Assembly (NCBI RefSeq): GCF_025698545.1
Contig: NC_068569.1
Span: 6,386,001 to 6,450,000 of the forward strand
Source: Gossypium raimondii
Lineage: Eukaryota > Streptophyta > Magnoliopsida > Malvales > Malvaceae
Reading direction: 5' to 3'
Length of the DNA stretch: 64,000 nucleotides
Notes under the pieces: generated by a model
The model's database searches: none
What the model was told of the DNA's origin: nothing
The model's input: the letters and a program-made list of their open reading frames with translations, nothing else
Program-made: the position numbers and the translations under genes
In this document: positions 27,073 to 40,060 of the stretch, one piece after another
How the letters are laid out: each line of letters begins with the position of its first letter
How positions within the stretch are numbered: position 1 is the stretch's first letter

Positions 27073-28494
27073 GATGCTAGTACATTTTCGATTTCATGCA
27101 CCTCTGTTCTTTTCTTTATTGTTTTTTCCCCCTTATATAATTAGTTTGTTATACGATGGCAATTCATGGTTGCTATTTTTTTCCGTTCTTTTTCTCTCTC
27201 ATTTCATTTTTATTTTTTAGGTGGAAAATATAGTTAAAACTTGAAAGATGAAAAGAAAATTAAAAGCAGAATTCATTTTATTTATTCATTTATTATAATA
27301 CATTTTTTTAATTTTATTATTCCGCCATTACAGAGTAAAAAGAAATTGTAGAGCAGCAGTAGGTCGTAGTAGCATTTAGTAGAACAAGGTGAAACTTCTC
27401 GTGAGTTATTTAACTTTTGTTTTCTTTTTCCCTCTATCTCCTCTTTCTTTCTTCGGTCGTTCAATTCACAATTTCCTTTTTTTTTTCCTCTCTCTTTTTT
27501 CCCTCCTTTTGTCCCAACCCTAATTATACCCTTTCTCTTTCTCTAGATGCCCAAATTTCCGACTTTTCATTCTTTTTTCTTCTTGTTTGGCATCTTCAAG
27601 GCCACCTCTTTTCTGGGTTCTACGTAATTCCCAGTTTATAGTTCCCTTTTGATATTTTCCTCTGAAAGTATTTTTGAACTGCTCTGGTTTGGGGGTTTTT
27701 TTAGTTAGCTCTTACCGTGCTTTCCTTTTTGTATTCAAATCTTCTGCTATTAAAGTTATCTTTGTGCTTTTAGAGTTTGTATCTTTTTTATTGCTCTTGC
27801 TGGTTTTTGAGAGGTAAAGTTATTTGATTCTTTAAAGTTACTCTTTTTGGATTTGAAAGCTTAAGCTTTTATGCCCCGTTTAGGTGCTAAAATTTGTTGT
27901 TTGCACATGGTGGTTGGTTGTGTTCATTAAGCCAAAAGCCTTGACGTGGGCATGGGATTTCAGTTGAAACTCCGTGTTCAATGTCTGCAATCAATAGGGC
28001 TTTTAATAAAATTTAAAAATACATAAAGGCAGTTGTTGTACAGCTAGGGTTTCGTTAGTCTTTAGCTTCTTTAATTTCGAAAATGGGAAGGGGAAAAAAA
28101 AAGAACCTTTTAGTACTTACGACTTAATTGGTTTGATGAAGTTTAGTCATTTTGTTAATTAATTATTCACACCCTTTCATGTATTTGTGCAGGTTTGTTC
28201 TTCTTCATTGACAGGTTTGTTTTATGGCTTCTATTTGTCTAAACTTTGTCATCATTGTGGAATTTGAATGATCTGGTTTGAAATTAAAAAGGTGGGGTTT
28301 TGATTGGCCATCCAAACCTGAGAACCATTATGATCCAAGGTAATCTTTAGGGATACGTGAGGTTGTTTTATTGCTCAGCTCTACTCAATCTTCGAGATCG
28401 AGAAGTTTCTTCGGAATTAGGTAGAGTAAGTGTGCAAAGCACATAGTTTTCTCCTTATCCCTCTAGTGTTGTCTTTGAGTTGAATTCTGAAAAG
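27073..28494 (+). promoter_or_regulatory. Promoter and long leader region of the KIPK-like kinase
   Basis: Pyrimidine-rich DNA (notably 27417-27560), typical of plant 5' leaders, precedes the kinase ATG. AG acceptor-like sites followed by GTTTGTT at about 28190-28220 suggest one or more introns in the 5' UTR. Exact transcription start and leader exons cannot be fixed without transcript data. Confidence 0.45.
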
Positions 28495-31400
28495 ATGGAT
28501 ATGGGGACTAGTACTTCTGAAATCGTCGAATCGATTGATGAATTAGATGCTGAATTGAAAAGGGGAGAACCTGCTAAGAACCGGTATATGCCAAAATCAG
28601 GAAATAAGTATTCTATTGAAGATGACATTAACCGTCTTTTTGAAGCAATCGAAGTTAGGACAGCTTCTAGGGTTTCTGGTTTCTCAAAAGAAATCGGTAG
28701 AGATGCTTTACGGAAGAGTGCAATGAAAAGACCAGTTAGAGTTAGTTCTTCTCATGCTTCAGGGATTGGAATTTCTGAACCAGTGAGTTTGAAGCAGGCA
28801 CTTAGAGGGTTGTCTATATCTCAGGCATCAGAGATGGCTGCTATGAAGAAGCGATTATCAAAGCCATCAGGTTCATCTGGTGTCTCAGAAGCAGGAACCA
28901 TCAAAAGATTGTACAGGGCTGTAGTAGTTGAAGAAAATGGATCAAGAGTTCCTCTGAATGAAGGTAAAGGGAAGTTGGTGGAAATATCACTTGTTCCCGA
29001 AAAGATTACATCCAATACTTCGGAAATGATGCCTGAATCTTTGCAAGTGTCAAACAAGGAGGTATTCAACCTAAATTCTAGTATTTCAGACAATGCAACA
29101 ACAGAACGGGTAAGAACCACCAGATTGCCATCCCCAGATCAGATTGTCCCTTTGGTCATGGAGTCTGAAAGTGAAGTATCAGAAGCAGAACTTAAAAAAG
29201 TAAATTCTATAGATTCTCCAGCTGTTAATCATGCTGTCAAGGAAGCTTTGGAGATTGGTTCTTCCTCTATCCAGACTTGTGTTGAAACTCCAATGCCTAA
29301 TAAGGAGCCAAAGGGAAAGTTGCTTGCTGAATCTTCTCATTCAGTCTCTGGTGCTGCTGGTAAGGTGAAATCTGTTTGCCAAAATCCACGTCTAATCAAG
29401 CCAGTCTTGAGAAACAAAAGCTTTACAAGGAAGAAAGCAAAACAGGAATCAACTACCGTTGTCAGCAATTCCAATTCTTGTAATGGTTGTTTAGGCAATG
29501 ATCTTGGACCTAGTACTAGTTATTCAGATAGCCTACTACAGAAGCCTGCTTCAGGCAGTGGAACAAAGGAAAATATGGAAGTGTCTCGTGTTTCGAGCAG
29601 TACAAGTTGCAGCAATGAAGTTAACTCAAGCATGGTGGGTACAAGTGGCAAGTCTATTTTGAGTTCAAACTCTAGTAACAAATCCAAAGGATTGTTGGCC
29701 AAAGCTGATGACAAATCAAGATCAAGGGAAAAGGGAGAGTTTTCCCAGAGCTCGAAAAGTAGTATTGGCGAGTATAGTAGTAGCACTGCCACTAGTGAAG
29801 AAAGCAATATCAGTGGGTCTAGTCGGATTGGTAGTAGACCTCACATGTCAAAAGATTTGAGGTGGGAAGCTATTCGCTCCATTCGCAAGCAGCATGGAAG
29901 CTTGAGTTTGAGGCACTTCAAGCTCCTCAAGAAGATTGGTGGTGGGGACATTGGCACTGTTTACCTTGCCGAGCTGACTGGTACAAACGGCTTATTTGCT
30001 TTGAAAGTGATGAACAATGATTTTTTGTTGAGTCGCAAGAAGATGCTTAGGGCACAAACAGAAAAGGAGATAATGCAAATACTGGATCATCCTTTTCTTC
30101 CCACACTATATGCCTATTTCACAACAGAAAAACTTTCTTGCTTGGTTATGGAGTATTGTCCAGCTGGAGATTTGCATATTTTACTACAGAAGCAACCTGG
30201 CAGGAGTTTCTCTGAACAAGCAGTAAGGTAACATCTATCTCTTAATGATGTTAGAACATGCTTCTAGTTTGTGCTGACAAGAACTTTAGTGTGTGCATGC
30301 ATTGTTTGCTGTTCTTAATTTTATCTATTTCTTCCAGAAGGACATACAAGAAAATAGGGAGGAGAAAACGCTCTCATTTTTGTCTGAATTACCCAATCGT
30401 TTTGGTACTCGTTTTTCTTGTCATTTAGTCATTTATAATCAAGTTAAAAGATTATGGATTTTATGTGGAAACTCAGAGGCTATAGTCAAATTCAGGCAAA
30501 TTATTGAGCTTAAAGTCAAATTCATAACAATGGACTTGTGAGGTTTTGATCATAATTACGATTGTTAGAATTAGATTTGAATACATTATTATGGTTCATC
30601 CACGATTTCTTGTTGCCCTGATTTTCTGATATTTTTGTTCCGATTTTTGCTTTTCATTCTTGCAGGTTTTATGGTGCTGAAGTCCTGCTTGCGTTGGAGT
30701 ACCTGCACATGCTTGGTGTTGTATATCGAGATCTAAAACCAGAAAATATCTTGGTTAGAGAAGATGGTCACATCATGCTCACGGATTTTGACTTGTCACT
30801 CAGATGTGATGCTAATCCAGTGCTGCTAAAGTCTGCTTCACCCGTTGCTGAACCTGCAGAGAAGATGTCAAGTCCATGCTCTCAGTCCAGCTGTATAGAG
30901 CCTTTGTGCCTCAATCCATCCTTTCAAGTACCATGCTTCACTCCTAGGCTTCTATCGCTTGCTTCCAGATCAAGGAAGATAAAATCTGATCTAGCCACTC
31001 AGATTAGCCCCATGCCACAGCTTGTAGTGGAGCCAACCAGTGCCCGGTCAAACTCATTTGTCGGAACTCATGAATACCTTGCTCCAGAAATCATCAAAGG
31101 TGAGGGTCATGGGAATGCCGTTGATTGGTGGACGTTTGGAATCTTTCTGTTTGAGCTTTTGTATGGTAAAACACCCTTCAAGGGTTCAGGAAACGATGAA
31201 ACACTATCCAATGTGGTGTCACACAGCCTTAGGTTTCCTAGCAGCCCTATAGTTAGTTTTCATGCAAGAGATCTGATAAGAGGGCTTTTAGTTAAGGAAC
31301 CTGAGAACCGGTTAGGATCAGTGAAAGGAGCTACGGAGATCAAACAACACCCTTTCTTTGAAGGCCTAAATTGGGCTTTGATACGATGTGCAATACCACC

Positions 31401-31524
31401 CGAGATGCCTAGGTTCTGTGACTCGAGCATCTGTTTGCCAACTGCAGCTTTGCAGAAAAAAGACAGCTCCAGAGGTGACGAGTTGCCGGGTACTGGAGAC
31501 GATGTTGAGTTTGATATGTTTTAG
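28495..31524 (+). CDS. KIPK: KIPK-like AGC VIII serine/threonine protein kinase
   Basis: Exons 28495-30227 and 30666-31524 give 2592 nt, 863 aa. The long serine-rich N-terminal half (about 1-470) carries blocks of the KIPK subgroup ([30 protein letters not shown]). The kinase domain follows: glycine loop [10 protein letters not shown] (481-490), ATP lysine K504, catalytic loop YRDLKPEN (D600), DFD instead of DFG (618-620), which defines AGC VIII kinases, a long insertion before the activation segment, then GTHEYLAPE. The protein ends VEFDMF, an FxxF-type hydrophobic motif for PDK1 docking. The intron falls just before the catalytic loop, as in relatives. Relatives act at the plasma membrane in auxin transport and growth; KIPK binds the kinesin KCBP. 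The start is the ATG at 28495; the frame is open a few codons upstream but without an ATG. Assignment to KIPK rather than a close paralogue is inferred. Confidence 0.92.
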
Positions 31525-32019
31525 CTTAGGTTTTATCCAATGTGCAAAAAGGAAGATATTTTAGCTTCTCTTTTTAACAGTGAGTTTGTTTTACGATCCT
31601 GTTGTAACTGATCATATATATATATACTCATACATATAGCATATGTATAGTGTAAATGTATTTCAGAAAGTTGAGGCAAGTTATTACTGTCATATAAATA
31701 TACAGTAAAGCTAGTCGTCTTCAAAAAGTACTGCAATCTTTCAAGTTTGCGAGCTCTGGTGTCTGAAAGAAGAATTTAACAATTCTCATACATTTAATAT
31801 TCGAACGCCTCCTTGAAGATTGAAGAGCATTAAGCCATTAACCCAACCCATTTCAGAAAGTCCAAATCCATTATCAGCCTCATGTTTCTTTATGTTTTTA
31901 TCCATCTTGAATCTTAATCTACTTCTAACAGTCCCAACTCCTTTTTATTCTAAATCCACTCCGGTTCCCACGACAGGCTTTTATTTTTTGCTTCTAAAAT
32001 CTCCACATTTGCAGGAGTT
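31525..32019 (+). other. Spacer between the kinase and phosphatase genes
   Basis: Holds the kinase 3' UTR and the phosphatase promoter and leader; the two genes are in tandem about 500 bp apart. A short (AT)n run lies at about 31615-31626. No other gene was seen. Confidence 0.5.
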
Positions 32020-33858
32020 ATGAGGCCATATCTGAACCATGCCACAACTAGACCATCATCATCAGCAACTCCTCCATATTTACCATTTTACCACCACTCC
32101 CGTTTCCTTTCTCCCAAGACCTCTTTTATTCCTCTCTTTCATTCAACCAAATACCCAACTATTCAAAACCCGAAATCCCCTTCATATCCCCTGCAAGACC
32201 CCACCAATTTTCCTGCTTTTGCGTCGCTAGTGAAAGCATCGATGGCCTCTTCAGCATCAGGAAGGGCTGCCACAGAGACAAAGCCTTTCTCTGTTCTTTT
32301 CGTTTGCTTAGGCAACATCTGCCGGAGCCCAGCTGCTGAAGGTGTCTTTAGAGATATTGTGAAAAAGAAAGGCCTTGACTCCAAGTTTAACATTGACTCT
32401 GCTGGCACCATTAATTACCATGAGGTATGGCCCATTTCAAATATGCTAAAGCATGGTATTTTTGGACTGAGGTTTTACATTTTCTGTATGGTAAAATATC
32501 TGCCTGGTCTTGGTTTATGATTTTGGTTATAGAATCAGTATAAGTTCAGATCGATGCTTTCTGTTAAAGGTTTTAAAAGATAAAGATCGGTATCTCCTAG
32601 GACTCCGAGCAATGTGACTGATGTGATTAGAAACCTTTTCCCTAACCTTTTAATATTTTCAAAAAAAAAAATTAACTGTTTTGTTGTTTGTGAAGGGAAA
32701 TTTGGCAGACCCAAGAATGAGGGCAGCCTCAAAAAGGCGTGACATTGAGATAACATCTATTTCAAGGCCAATCCGGCCATCGGACTTTAGAGATTTTGAT
32801 CTTATTATTGCAATGGACAAGAAAAATAGAGGTAGTATTCATGGATTGGCTGTTTAATTTAGCCTTAAAATTGAATTCATCGGTGTTCTCTCACTTTTGA
32901 TTGCTCAGATTCACTTATGTAGTAAATAGTGTTAGATATCTGTGTAGTGATAGTTACTTTTATTGCCTGCAGAGGATATATTAGAGGCTTTCAATAGGTG
33001 GAAATCAAGAGACAAACTCCCCGCTGATGCCTATAAAAAAGTTAGTAGAATGTTCAGAGTGAAGACTATCAGTCAATTATGTAGGTGGCCTTTTTATTCT
33101 GATATTTGTAATGGTTATGCAGGTTAGACTGATGTGCTCTTATTGTAAGAAACATGACGAGACAGAAGTCCCAGATCCATACTATGGCGGAGCGCAAGGT
33201 TTTGAGAAGGTAATGTAGGGGAGTTTCATATTTTTAAGGTAGATTTTAAAAGTTGATATGGTATTCAAATCATAGTATTTCTCTTGGCATATCTGGAGCC
33301 TGGGGTATACTTGATGGACTTTGCAAAACAGTGAGCTTTTTAGGTCATTAGAGTGGGAGAAGTTATGGCAAGGAGAGAAGGAAGAAGCATGTGGATATGG
33401 TGAATTATGGTGATTTTTTGTGATCTGAAAAGAAATAATGAGGAAAAAGGAAAGATGGGAGGGAGGAAACTGAAAGTTCTGTTTGCACAAGTATTTTCCC
33501 ACTTATATATATGAATTTTTACATGTACTTCATTGTAAGGTTTGAAAGACACAAGGATACAACTATAAAGTATAAACGATTTGAAATGCCTTCACATGTG
33601 AGGTTGGAAGTTGGCATATGTATGCATATCTTGCCATTGAGCTGGTTGTGATACTGCGTTTTTAGTTCTTGATTAGCTAAAACGATATTGGATAATGTGG
33701 TTTTTTTGTTACCTTACCGAGCCTCCCTTGTTTTGATTTGTTTTTCTTATGTGTTGTGTTGGCAATTGGTGTAACAGGTTTTAGACCTGCTTGAAGATGC
33801 TTGCGAATCCTTACTGGATAACATCTTGGCCGAAAACAGCAACATTCATGGGTCATAA
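32020..33858 (+). CDS. Low-molecular-weight protein tyrosine phosphatase, probably plastid-targeted
   Basis: Exons 32020-32424, 32696-32831, 32973-33040, 33123-33209 and 33778-33858 give 777 nt, 258 aa. The phosphatase loop VCLGNICRS is present: nucleophile C96, then R102 of the C-X5-R signature. The general-acid loop DPYYGG has D221. The enzyme core runs from about residue 90, so about 80-90 residues lie in front of it. That extension is rich in Ser, Thr, Pro and Phe and poor in acidic residues, like a chloroplast transit peptide, and a second in-frame methionine (ASMASS, about residue 74) could start a shorter form. The core hydrolyses phosphotyrosine through a cysteinyl-phosphate intermediate. 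All catalytic residues are present. Plastid targeting is an inference from composition. Confidence 0.94.
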
Positions 33859-34651
33859 GTGTCTACTTCAAACCTCTGTTTGATCCTCAGTTCCAATATA
33901 GGCCATAATTATTGGCCGAGAAATTTGTTCATATACCCAACGTATTGAACTACTTATTATGTGTTTGAAAGGGACTTCCATTGGTGTTTGCATGTATTTA
34001 AACTCTTTTTTTTTTTTTTTTTTGTTGTTGAAAAGCAATGTGTCCCCTGTTAAGTTCACTCTTAAAATTTCACTGGCGATCCATGAAATGATTTCTCTTA
34101 ATATATTACCTCAGAAATTATGCTACTTATATTGGCCAGTTGGATGGAGATGGGTGTGTCATTTTCTTTTTCAGGTGATGGCTGAGCCGAAAGGCCATCT
34201 TTTGAAAATTGAGAAAATAAAATTTATGATGTTAAGATAATAAAATTGATTGTCAAATGATTTGATGGTCAAGATGTTCATTATTTCAGGTGTGACTTGG
34301 GTTGGGTTCGAGTCGCACTATTCGCGTTTGTTGTTCGGGTTTTGTCTTGTTATTGTATTTCAAAAGTAAAAAAATTATTGTCAAATGGGATATCCCAAAC
34401 TTCAAACAAATATTTATTTAAAATCATGGAAATATTAAGTTTCAAATAAAATACTGAACCTAAAGCAATGTGCTGAACAGGATCCTCTAAGCAATCTACT
34501 GAATATATTTCCCTATCTCTCTGCCATTTAAACTGTTATAGGGCTTAAACCTCTAGATTTAGCATGGCCCAGGATGGTCAATATATTGAACCTTAAATAG
34601 AATTTTATTTAGATTTTGATTGTCACATTGATAGGTTTGATTCTGAGTCAA
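33859..34651. other. Convergent 3' flanks
   Basis: Space between the stop codons of the phosphatase (plus) and the dehydrogenase (minus). It holds a long poly-T run at about 34006-34023 and otherwise AT-rich sequence. No gene was seen. Confidence 0.5.
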
Positions 34652-37568
34652 CTAATTGACCAGCTCTATCCCTTTCAGGGGTTTTCCAGCATGAAGTTGT
34701 AAGGCAACATCACCAACCACCTGAAATTAACAAAATATGAGCCAAAATCATACTTGGAAATCAACATTAAACAACTAGTAAAACAAGCCATAATAATGAT
34801 GATTAGAGGAAAGTAAGAGAATGCATTTACAATGAAAAATGAAATTCATGTTACTTTCAAGAATATTGATAAGAAGCATACCTTAGCCATTGATCTATAT
34901 GAATGTTCGGTAACCCCGGCAACATGAGGTGTAAGTATAACATTCTTAAATTTCAAAACTGGGTCATTAGGGTCAAATGGTTCTTTCCATGCAACATCAA
35001 TTCCTAAGCCTCCCAAGTGTCCAGACTCAAGATGTTGCACAACAGCCTCATAGTCAAGAAGACCCCCTCGAGCAATATTCACCAAAAGGGCTCCCTGAAA
35101 TCACACTATTGTTAACATAAACATCCAACAACTTAAATCAACCATGAGTGCAGCTCTTTCAATACAAAATTAAACGTTGAAAATTTATAGAAGATAGCTA
35201 ACATAAATATAAAACAAACGCTATGAAAACATGCCTTCTGAAAATTTTGATTCCTGTTTTCATATCTATGGTTGCAACTAAAAAAACAAGAAAGAGTTCT
35301 CTCTTCAATTTTGGAGTGCATTTGAAACAAACCTTTTTCATTGAAGATATGAAGGGCTTGTTCAGAATGCCAACCTGAAAATTTGAAATATCCTTATTGT
35401 ATTAACTATGGTTGGAGAATAAGTATTTTAGCATATGTATGTACATAGAACATAAGAAGACAATACCATTCCCTCTGAAAGCGGATATTTTAAGTAAAGA
35501 AGGAAAAGAAAAGCCTTACTGTTTCTTTATTCATACTCAAGCAACAGACAACTATGTCAGCCTTGCTTGCAAACTCATAGATATCACCATGACTGCCTTT
35601 CTCGTCAACCAAATCATCGAGAACCCCATTTTGAGTTGGAAAGGCTGAATGTTCAATACATAATGAATGAAAATGCCATCCAACTAAGCTACACTATTTA
35701 CATAATAAATCCTCTATACCTTTCGGGATAAGAACTTCCGAGTTGGAGGGCCAGCTCCTTTTTGTAGCAATAATTTTAACATCAAATGGTTTCAAGCGCT
35801 TTGCCAAATCAATTCCAATATTTCCAAATCCCATTATAAAGACCTACACAAGCAGGGGATAATATGTGAAAAATAAACTAAAACATAATCTCAAATTAAT
35901 GTCAAAGCAAAGGGAAAATTGAAGAGATAAAGTAGAAACTGACTGTTTTCCCAAGAAGTGTTTCCCCAATAGGCTCTCCAAGCATTTTCTGCTTTACAGA
36001 TATTTGCATTTCATTCTACAACACCACCATAATCAATGACATAATAGAAAATGAATTTAAAGGTGCAGATTTGAAAGAAATATGCTAAAATGTGAGTCGA
36101 GTAAATGGTAATGAGATGCTGAAGACGAGATGATAAAAGGCTGCCAGTCATGAAGGATATGAAGTAAATTTGGTGAAGCTTTGCATATGAAATTGGCTGA
36201 AATGATGGCCAACCTACTAGAAAATTAGTTTGCGATGTAATGGCTATCCAATGCATTGAACAAAATAGTATTTAATCAAACGAAAAAGTACAGAAATGAG
36301 TTTGCACTCTAGCTGAAATGCAAGAAAGAAAACAATGCTTTCTCTCTTTAATTCAAATTGTGAAAGAGAAAATGCGTGATCAAGCTCACCTTCAATATGC
36401 ATAAACCAAGGTATGACTGCGTTATTGAATTATTCATATTTTCATATTACTATATTAGGCACACATCCTTAATTTCGAGGCTTGATCAAAATTTTCTGCT
36501 AATAGAAAGGAAGATAGAGCACTCATGCCAGCAAACATTTATATCCATTCCAATTAGACTTGGAGGCTAATCTAGCTGATAAACAGCCATAGATCTCATA
36601 GCAGTTGTAAAGCCTACGGTTTGGTCATGGTTTATTCAACTGATAAACAAATTGCATTCTAAAGTCTCTTTCATTTCTGTAACCCAGACAGTGGATACAG
36701 CTTTCAATTGTATGCAACAACCAAGCCAATACGATTATAGTGAACTACATCACAATAAAAATAAAGTCAGATATTTTTCATGTTTAACTATAATCATAAG
36801 AACATGCTACAGAAAAATGCAACTTTTAGTTTCTAAATAAAATAAATAAACCTGTTTCCGAAGAAGGCCCAACGTTAGATATATAGCCATTTCAGCACAA
36901 GATGCAGCATTTCCAGTAGCATCACCAGGAATTCTGGCAACTTTTATCCCATGCTTTGTAGCAGCATCAATATCAATGCCTTCATGCCGAAGTATGAAAA
37001 CCAAAAATTTAATACAGTAAATGTAAAGTGGCAAAAGCTTTAAGCTATGGAATATTAACATTAAAAGAATAAGGACCTTCTAGGCCAACACCAAATTGCA
37101 TTATAAGCTTCATCTGTTTTGCACGAGATAAGACATTTGAATCAAACAGCATGTTTTTTGAAACACAAAGATCATAGTTCCCAATATGATCAGGAACTTG
37201 CTTGAGGGGCACATCATCAACCTACAAGAAGTTCAATATAGAGAAGATCAATATGAAATAGGAAAGGTTCAAATCCAACAGAAAAGGAAAACAAGAAATT
37301 TGTGTGGCTTGCATTTCATTGGAACATTTTGGCATATGCTTGCTAGTGCATGTTTGGTTTATGATAATGCTTTAATATTTAAGTGCTACTCTATAGCAAA
37401 AAAGTACATAAGCAGTACAATTTGAGAAAAGTACTTGGATAAAAGGATACTTCTCCAAGTACTCTCTGGTATAAATTTGTGAAGCTGGAAAATGTGGTCC
37501 GCAAAAAAGAACACGAGTGATGGGTTTATCTTTGTCCACATCTTTCTTCTCTGCCATCGAAGACATAC
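34652..37568 (-). CDS. D-isomer-specific 2-hydroxyacid dehydrogenase family protein
   Basis: NAD(P)-dependent oxidoreductase of the D-lactate/phosphoglycerate/hydroxypyruvate reductase family. Exons 37435-37568 (ATG at 37566), 37077-37221, 36852-36979, 35944-36015, 35720-35843, 35520-35644, 35333-35374, 34882-35094 and 34652-34720 give a 1050-nt frame, 349 aa. The dinucleotide-binding fold has GFGNIG at 164-169. The catalytic triad is visible: R265 (NIARGG), E294 (KEPFDP) and H313 (TPHVAG). No transit peptide is obvious. The frame is open upstream of the ATG but begins with no methionine; the acceptor at 37569 shows that a non-coding first exon precedes it. The substrate cannot be told from sequence; plant members of this type resemble the Arabidopsis At1g72190 group. 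All key residues are intact. Confidence 0.92.
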
Positions 37569-38314
37569 CTGCACTGAAGGACCTCAAAATCAACACAAAA
37601 TACCTTGGAAAATTAGAAGACAAAGCAAATTATAATTGAACTATATGCAATCCAAAATTTCCTGAAGCATTTCTCTATCTGATCGTCTAACCTCTACTGT
37701 AACAAAGACTAGGGTAAGTCTGCCAAGATACAATATTATAACAGAGACAACACGTATTGCCATTAAAAAAAACATTGAAAAAAAAATCAAACCAGGGCTA
37801 CCTTTAGAGCAGAAATTAACTACCTATATCTGGTGTGTAATGACCTTCATTTCATCAGGTACTGCAGATAAAAACCAGTTTGGGCGGTAAAGCACCAAAT
37901 TGTAGCCATTATGAAAATTATATTGGATGCTACTTGTACAACTGTCTACCAAGGGTAGCTGGATAAGGAAGAAAATAAGTACTCTCACAGCATATCCGAG
38001 GACGATTAGGACATGATAATCTATGAAAGACTGCATCACAGTCTCACAGGAAATCAACATATTGATTTCATAGACCTTAGCACGGTTAAACAGAGTTCCC
38101 CCTTGTTGAATGAGAAAGTCTTAATTCTTCTCTACTAACATTGAGTTTATTCCCAGGACGAAAGTGGGTTCAATTTAAATAGACTCTTTCCCATTGAAAA
38201 CCAAGGATTCCAAAATTCCATTTTCATCTCAAACCTTCTGCTAAAATACTTCTCTTTTAAAGGAACGTTAGAAAACAAATAGAAGAATCGGGGAGTGAAG
38301 ATTTGGTGGTGTAC

Positions 38315-38470
38315 CTGCGAGTAAGTGGTGATGAGAAACAAGTGAGACCCGGAATCAGATTTTTGGCGTTGGCTAAAGCAATCTGCCTTTTAATACACCA
38401 AACGAGCATTTCAATTTAAACACGAAACTCAGGACAGAGCAGTCTGCACTAACTGTGAGTCTGTGACCCC
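38315..38470 (-). promoter_or_regulatory. Non-coding first exon and core promoter of the dehydrogenase gene
   Basis: On the minus strand CTCGCAG|GTACACC at 38315 is a good splice donor that would join to the acceptor at 37569 over an intron of about 750 bp. The upstream text, with a run of 12 C at 38467-38478, is the likely promoter. This block is repeated at 52247-52402. The transcription start is not fixed. Confidence 0.55.
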
Positions 38471-38479
38471 CCCCCCCCT

Positions 38480-39577
38480 TTTATATATATTTTTAATCAA
38501 TCATAATATTGGGGTTATCCCCAATTTCCCCTTATAAAATGATGACGAAGTTCGTCGTAATATTGGTATTTGTTCTTTCACATGTGTATGGGTTTAGGGT
38601 TTTGAATCTGTTTTTTTCCTTCTCAAGTGTATTGGATTTTTCTTAGCTCTGGTCGTTGATTTCATTTGTTTATGTACTTTCCTACGAGTTATTAACTGTT
38701 CTGCGTAACGGCTTCTATCTTTTTCGTGTTTATATTTATAATATATCTATAATATATATAAAACAAAGTTGGTTTTCACAGTATTACTAAATTATCATTT
38801 AAAATATTTATAATTTAATTTATTTAATTTATTTAAATTATTAATTATAAATTTATTTTTTAAAATTTGTGATAATTTTGTTAATTCTATAATAAAATTA
38901 CAGTTTGAATAAAAATCTAAAGCATACTACTATTAAGTTAAAATATTTAATAATTAAAGTTAAAATATTATTTTAAATTTTTGAATTATATTTATTTTTA
39001 TAAGTAAACTGTTTTTATTATTTTGAGGATTTTATCTTTAAATTTTGATATTTTTCAAATTGTTTTTGCATGATAGTTAATTAATTTATCAAGTTATTCT
39101 TATATCAAATCTCAATTTATCTTTTATTTATCAAGTTGAAAAAAAACTAGTGTTTTAATTTTTTTCGATATTAAAAACACGATTTTGTGACCGAATGGCC
39201 ACTTCCGTGTCAGCCGTCAAGCTGGTTCAGCCAAGCTATCACAAGTTCGTATTTTTAATACCGGAAAATAAATTAAAAACATAAGTTTTTTTCAGCTAAT
39301 TTTTTTTCAAAATATTTTTGGGTGTAGCCTGACACATCGGCGGCACCAAATAAATTATTTTTTTACTTTTTTTCCGTCTATTGAAAAAAAATCGAATTTA
39401 CCATGCAAAATATGGGTGTCGCCGATTGATCTGACTACACCCAAAAAAATGCTTTTTTATTAGAAATAAAGTGGTGTCGCCGATTGGTCAGGCGGCACCT
39501 GTATTTTACTGTGTATTTTACCTATTCTCGTAAATATTATTCATGTTATACTATTTTCGTATACATTGATATGTTTT
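38480..39577. other. AT-rich spacer with repeated 'gtgtcgccgattg' modules
   Basis: AT-rich and non-coding. At about 39180-39505 the text GTGTCGCCGATTG appears twice (about 39415 and 39473), with related CGGCGGCACC/GGCGGCACC strings. These look like sub-modules of the adjacent Mutator-like element family or a second decayed element. No gene was seen. Confidence 0.4.
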
Positions 39578-40060
39578 GGCTATTTTACTCATCTAACCCC
39601 AAAAAATTTAATATTTAAGAAAATTACCCTAGTTCAAAAACATTCACCCAAATGACCTAAAATGAATAGTAAATTTGGGTTATGGGAACTCAATGGCCAG
39701 CACCCCCTTGTATTTTGGCCCCATGAGTGCCTGATGATTGTGTCAGGCTTTAAATATATATATTTTACTTTGGGACATCAATGGTCGGAATCAGGCTATT
39801 TTTTTTAAACCGTATCATATTGGTATGCTCAAATACCGGAATTTGAAAAAAAAATTGGGTTATGGTCATCTAATGGCCAGCACCAAAGTACTTAAAAAAA
39901 ATTTTAGGTGTTGGCCAATAAATGATCAGCACCAACACCTTTTTCAGGTCCCAAGACTATTTTTTTTCCTTTGGGACATTGATGGTCAGCATCACCTTTT
40001 TCAAGACCTGAATTTTTTTTTATTTTCAGACACTGATGACCAGTACCGAGTATTGAAAAA
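39578..40060 (+). repeat. Left terminal inverted repeat of the Mutator-like element
   Basis: Matches the right arm in reverse complement, for example ATCTAATGGCCAGCACCAAA on the left against ATCTAATGGCCGGCACCAAA from the right. A module ending GGGACATTGATGGTCAGCA is duplicated in tandem at its inner end. Confidence 0.75.

Noticed and set aside
28480-28494. Upstream extension of the kinase frame beginning with TTG
   Set aside because: TTG is not a credible plant nuclear start here; the ATG at 28495 is used.
34300-34320. GGTTCGAGTC, resembling the T arm of a tRNA
   Set aside because: No acceptor stem, D arm or anticodon arm can be folded around it.
38467-38478. Run of 12 C beside the dehydrogenase promoter
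   Set aside because: A simple homopolymer; its length may be a sequencing artefact and no function can be supported.
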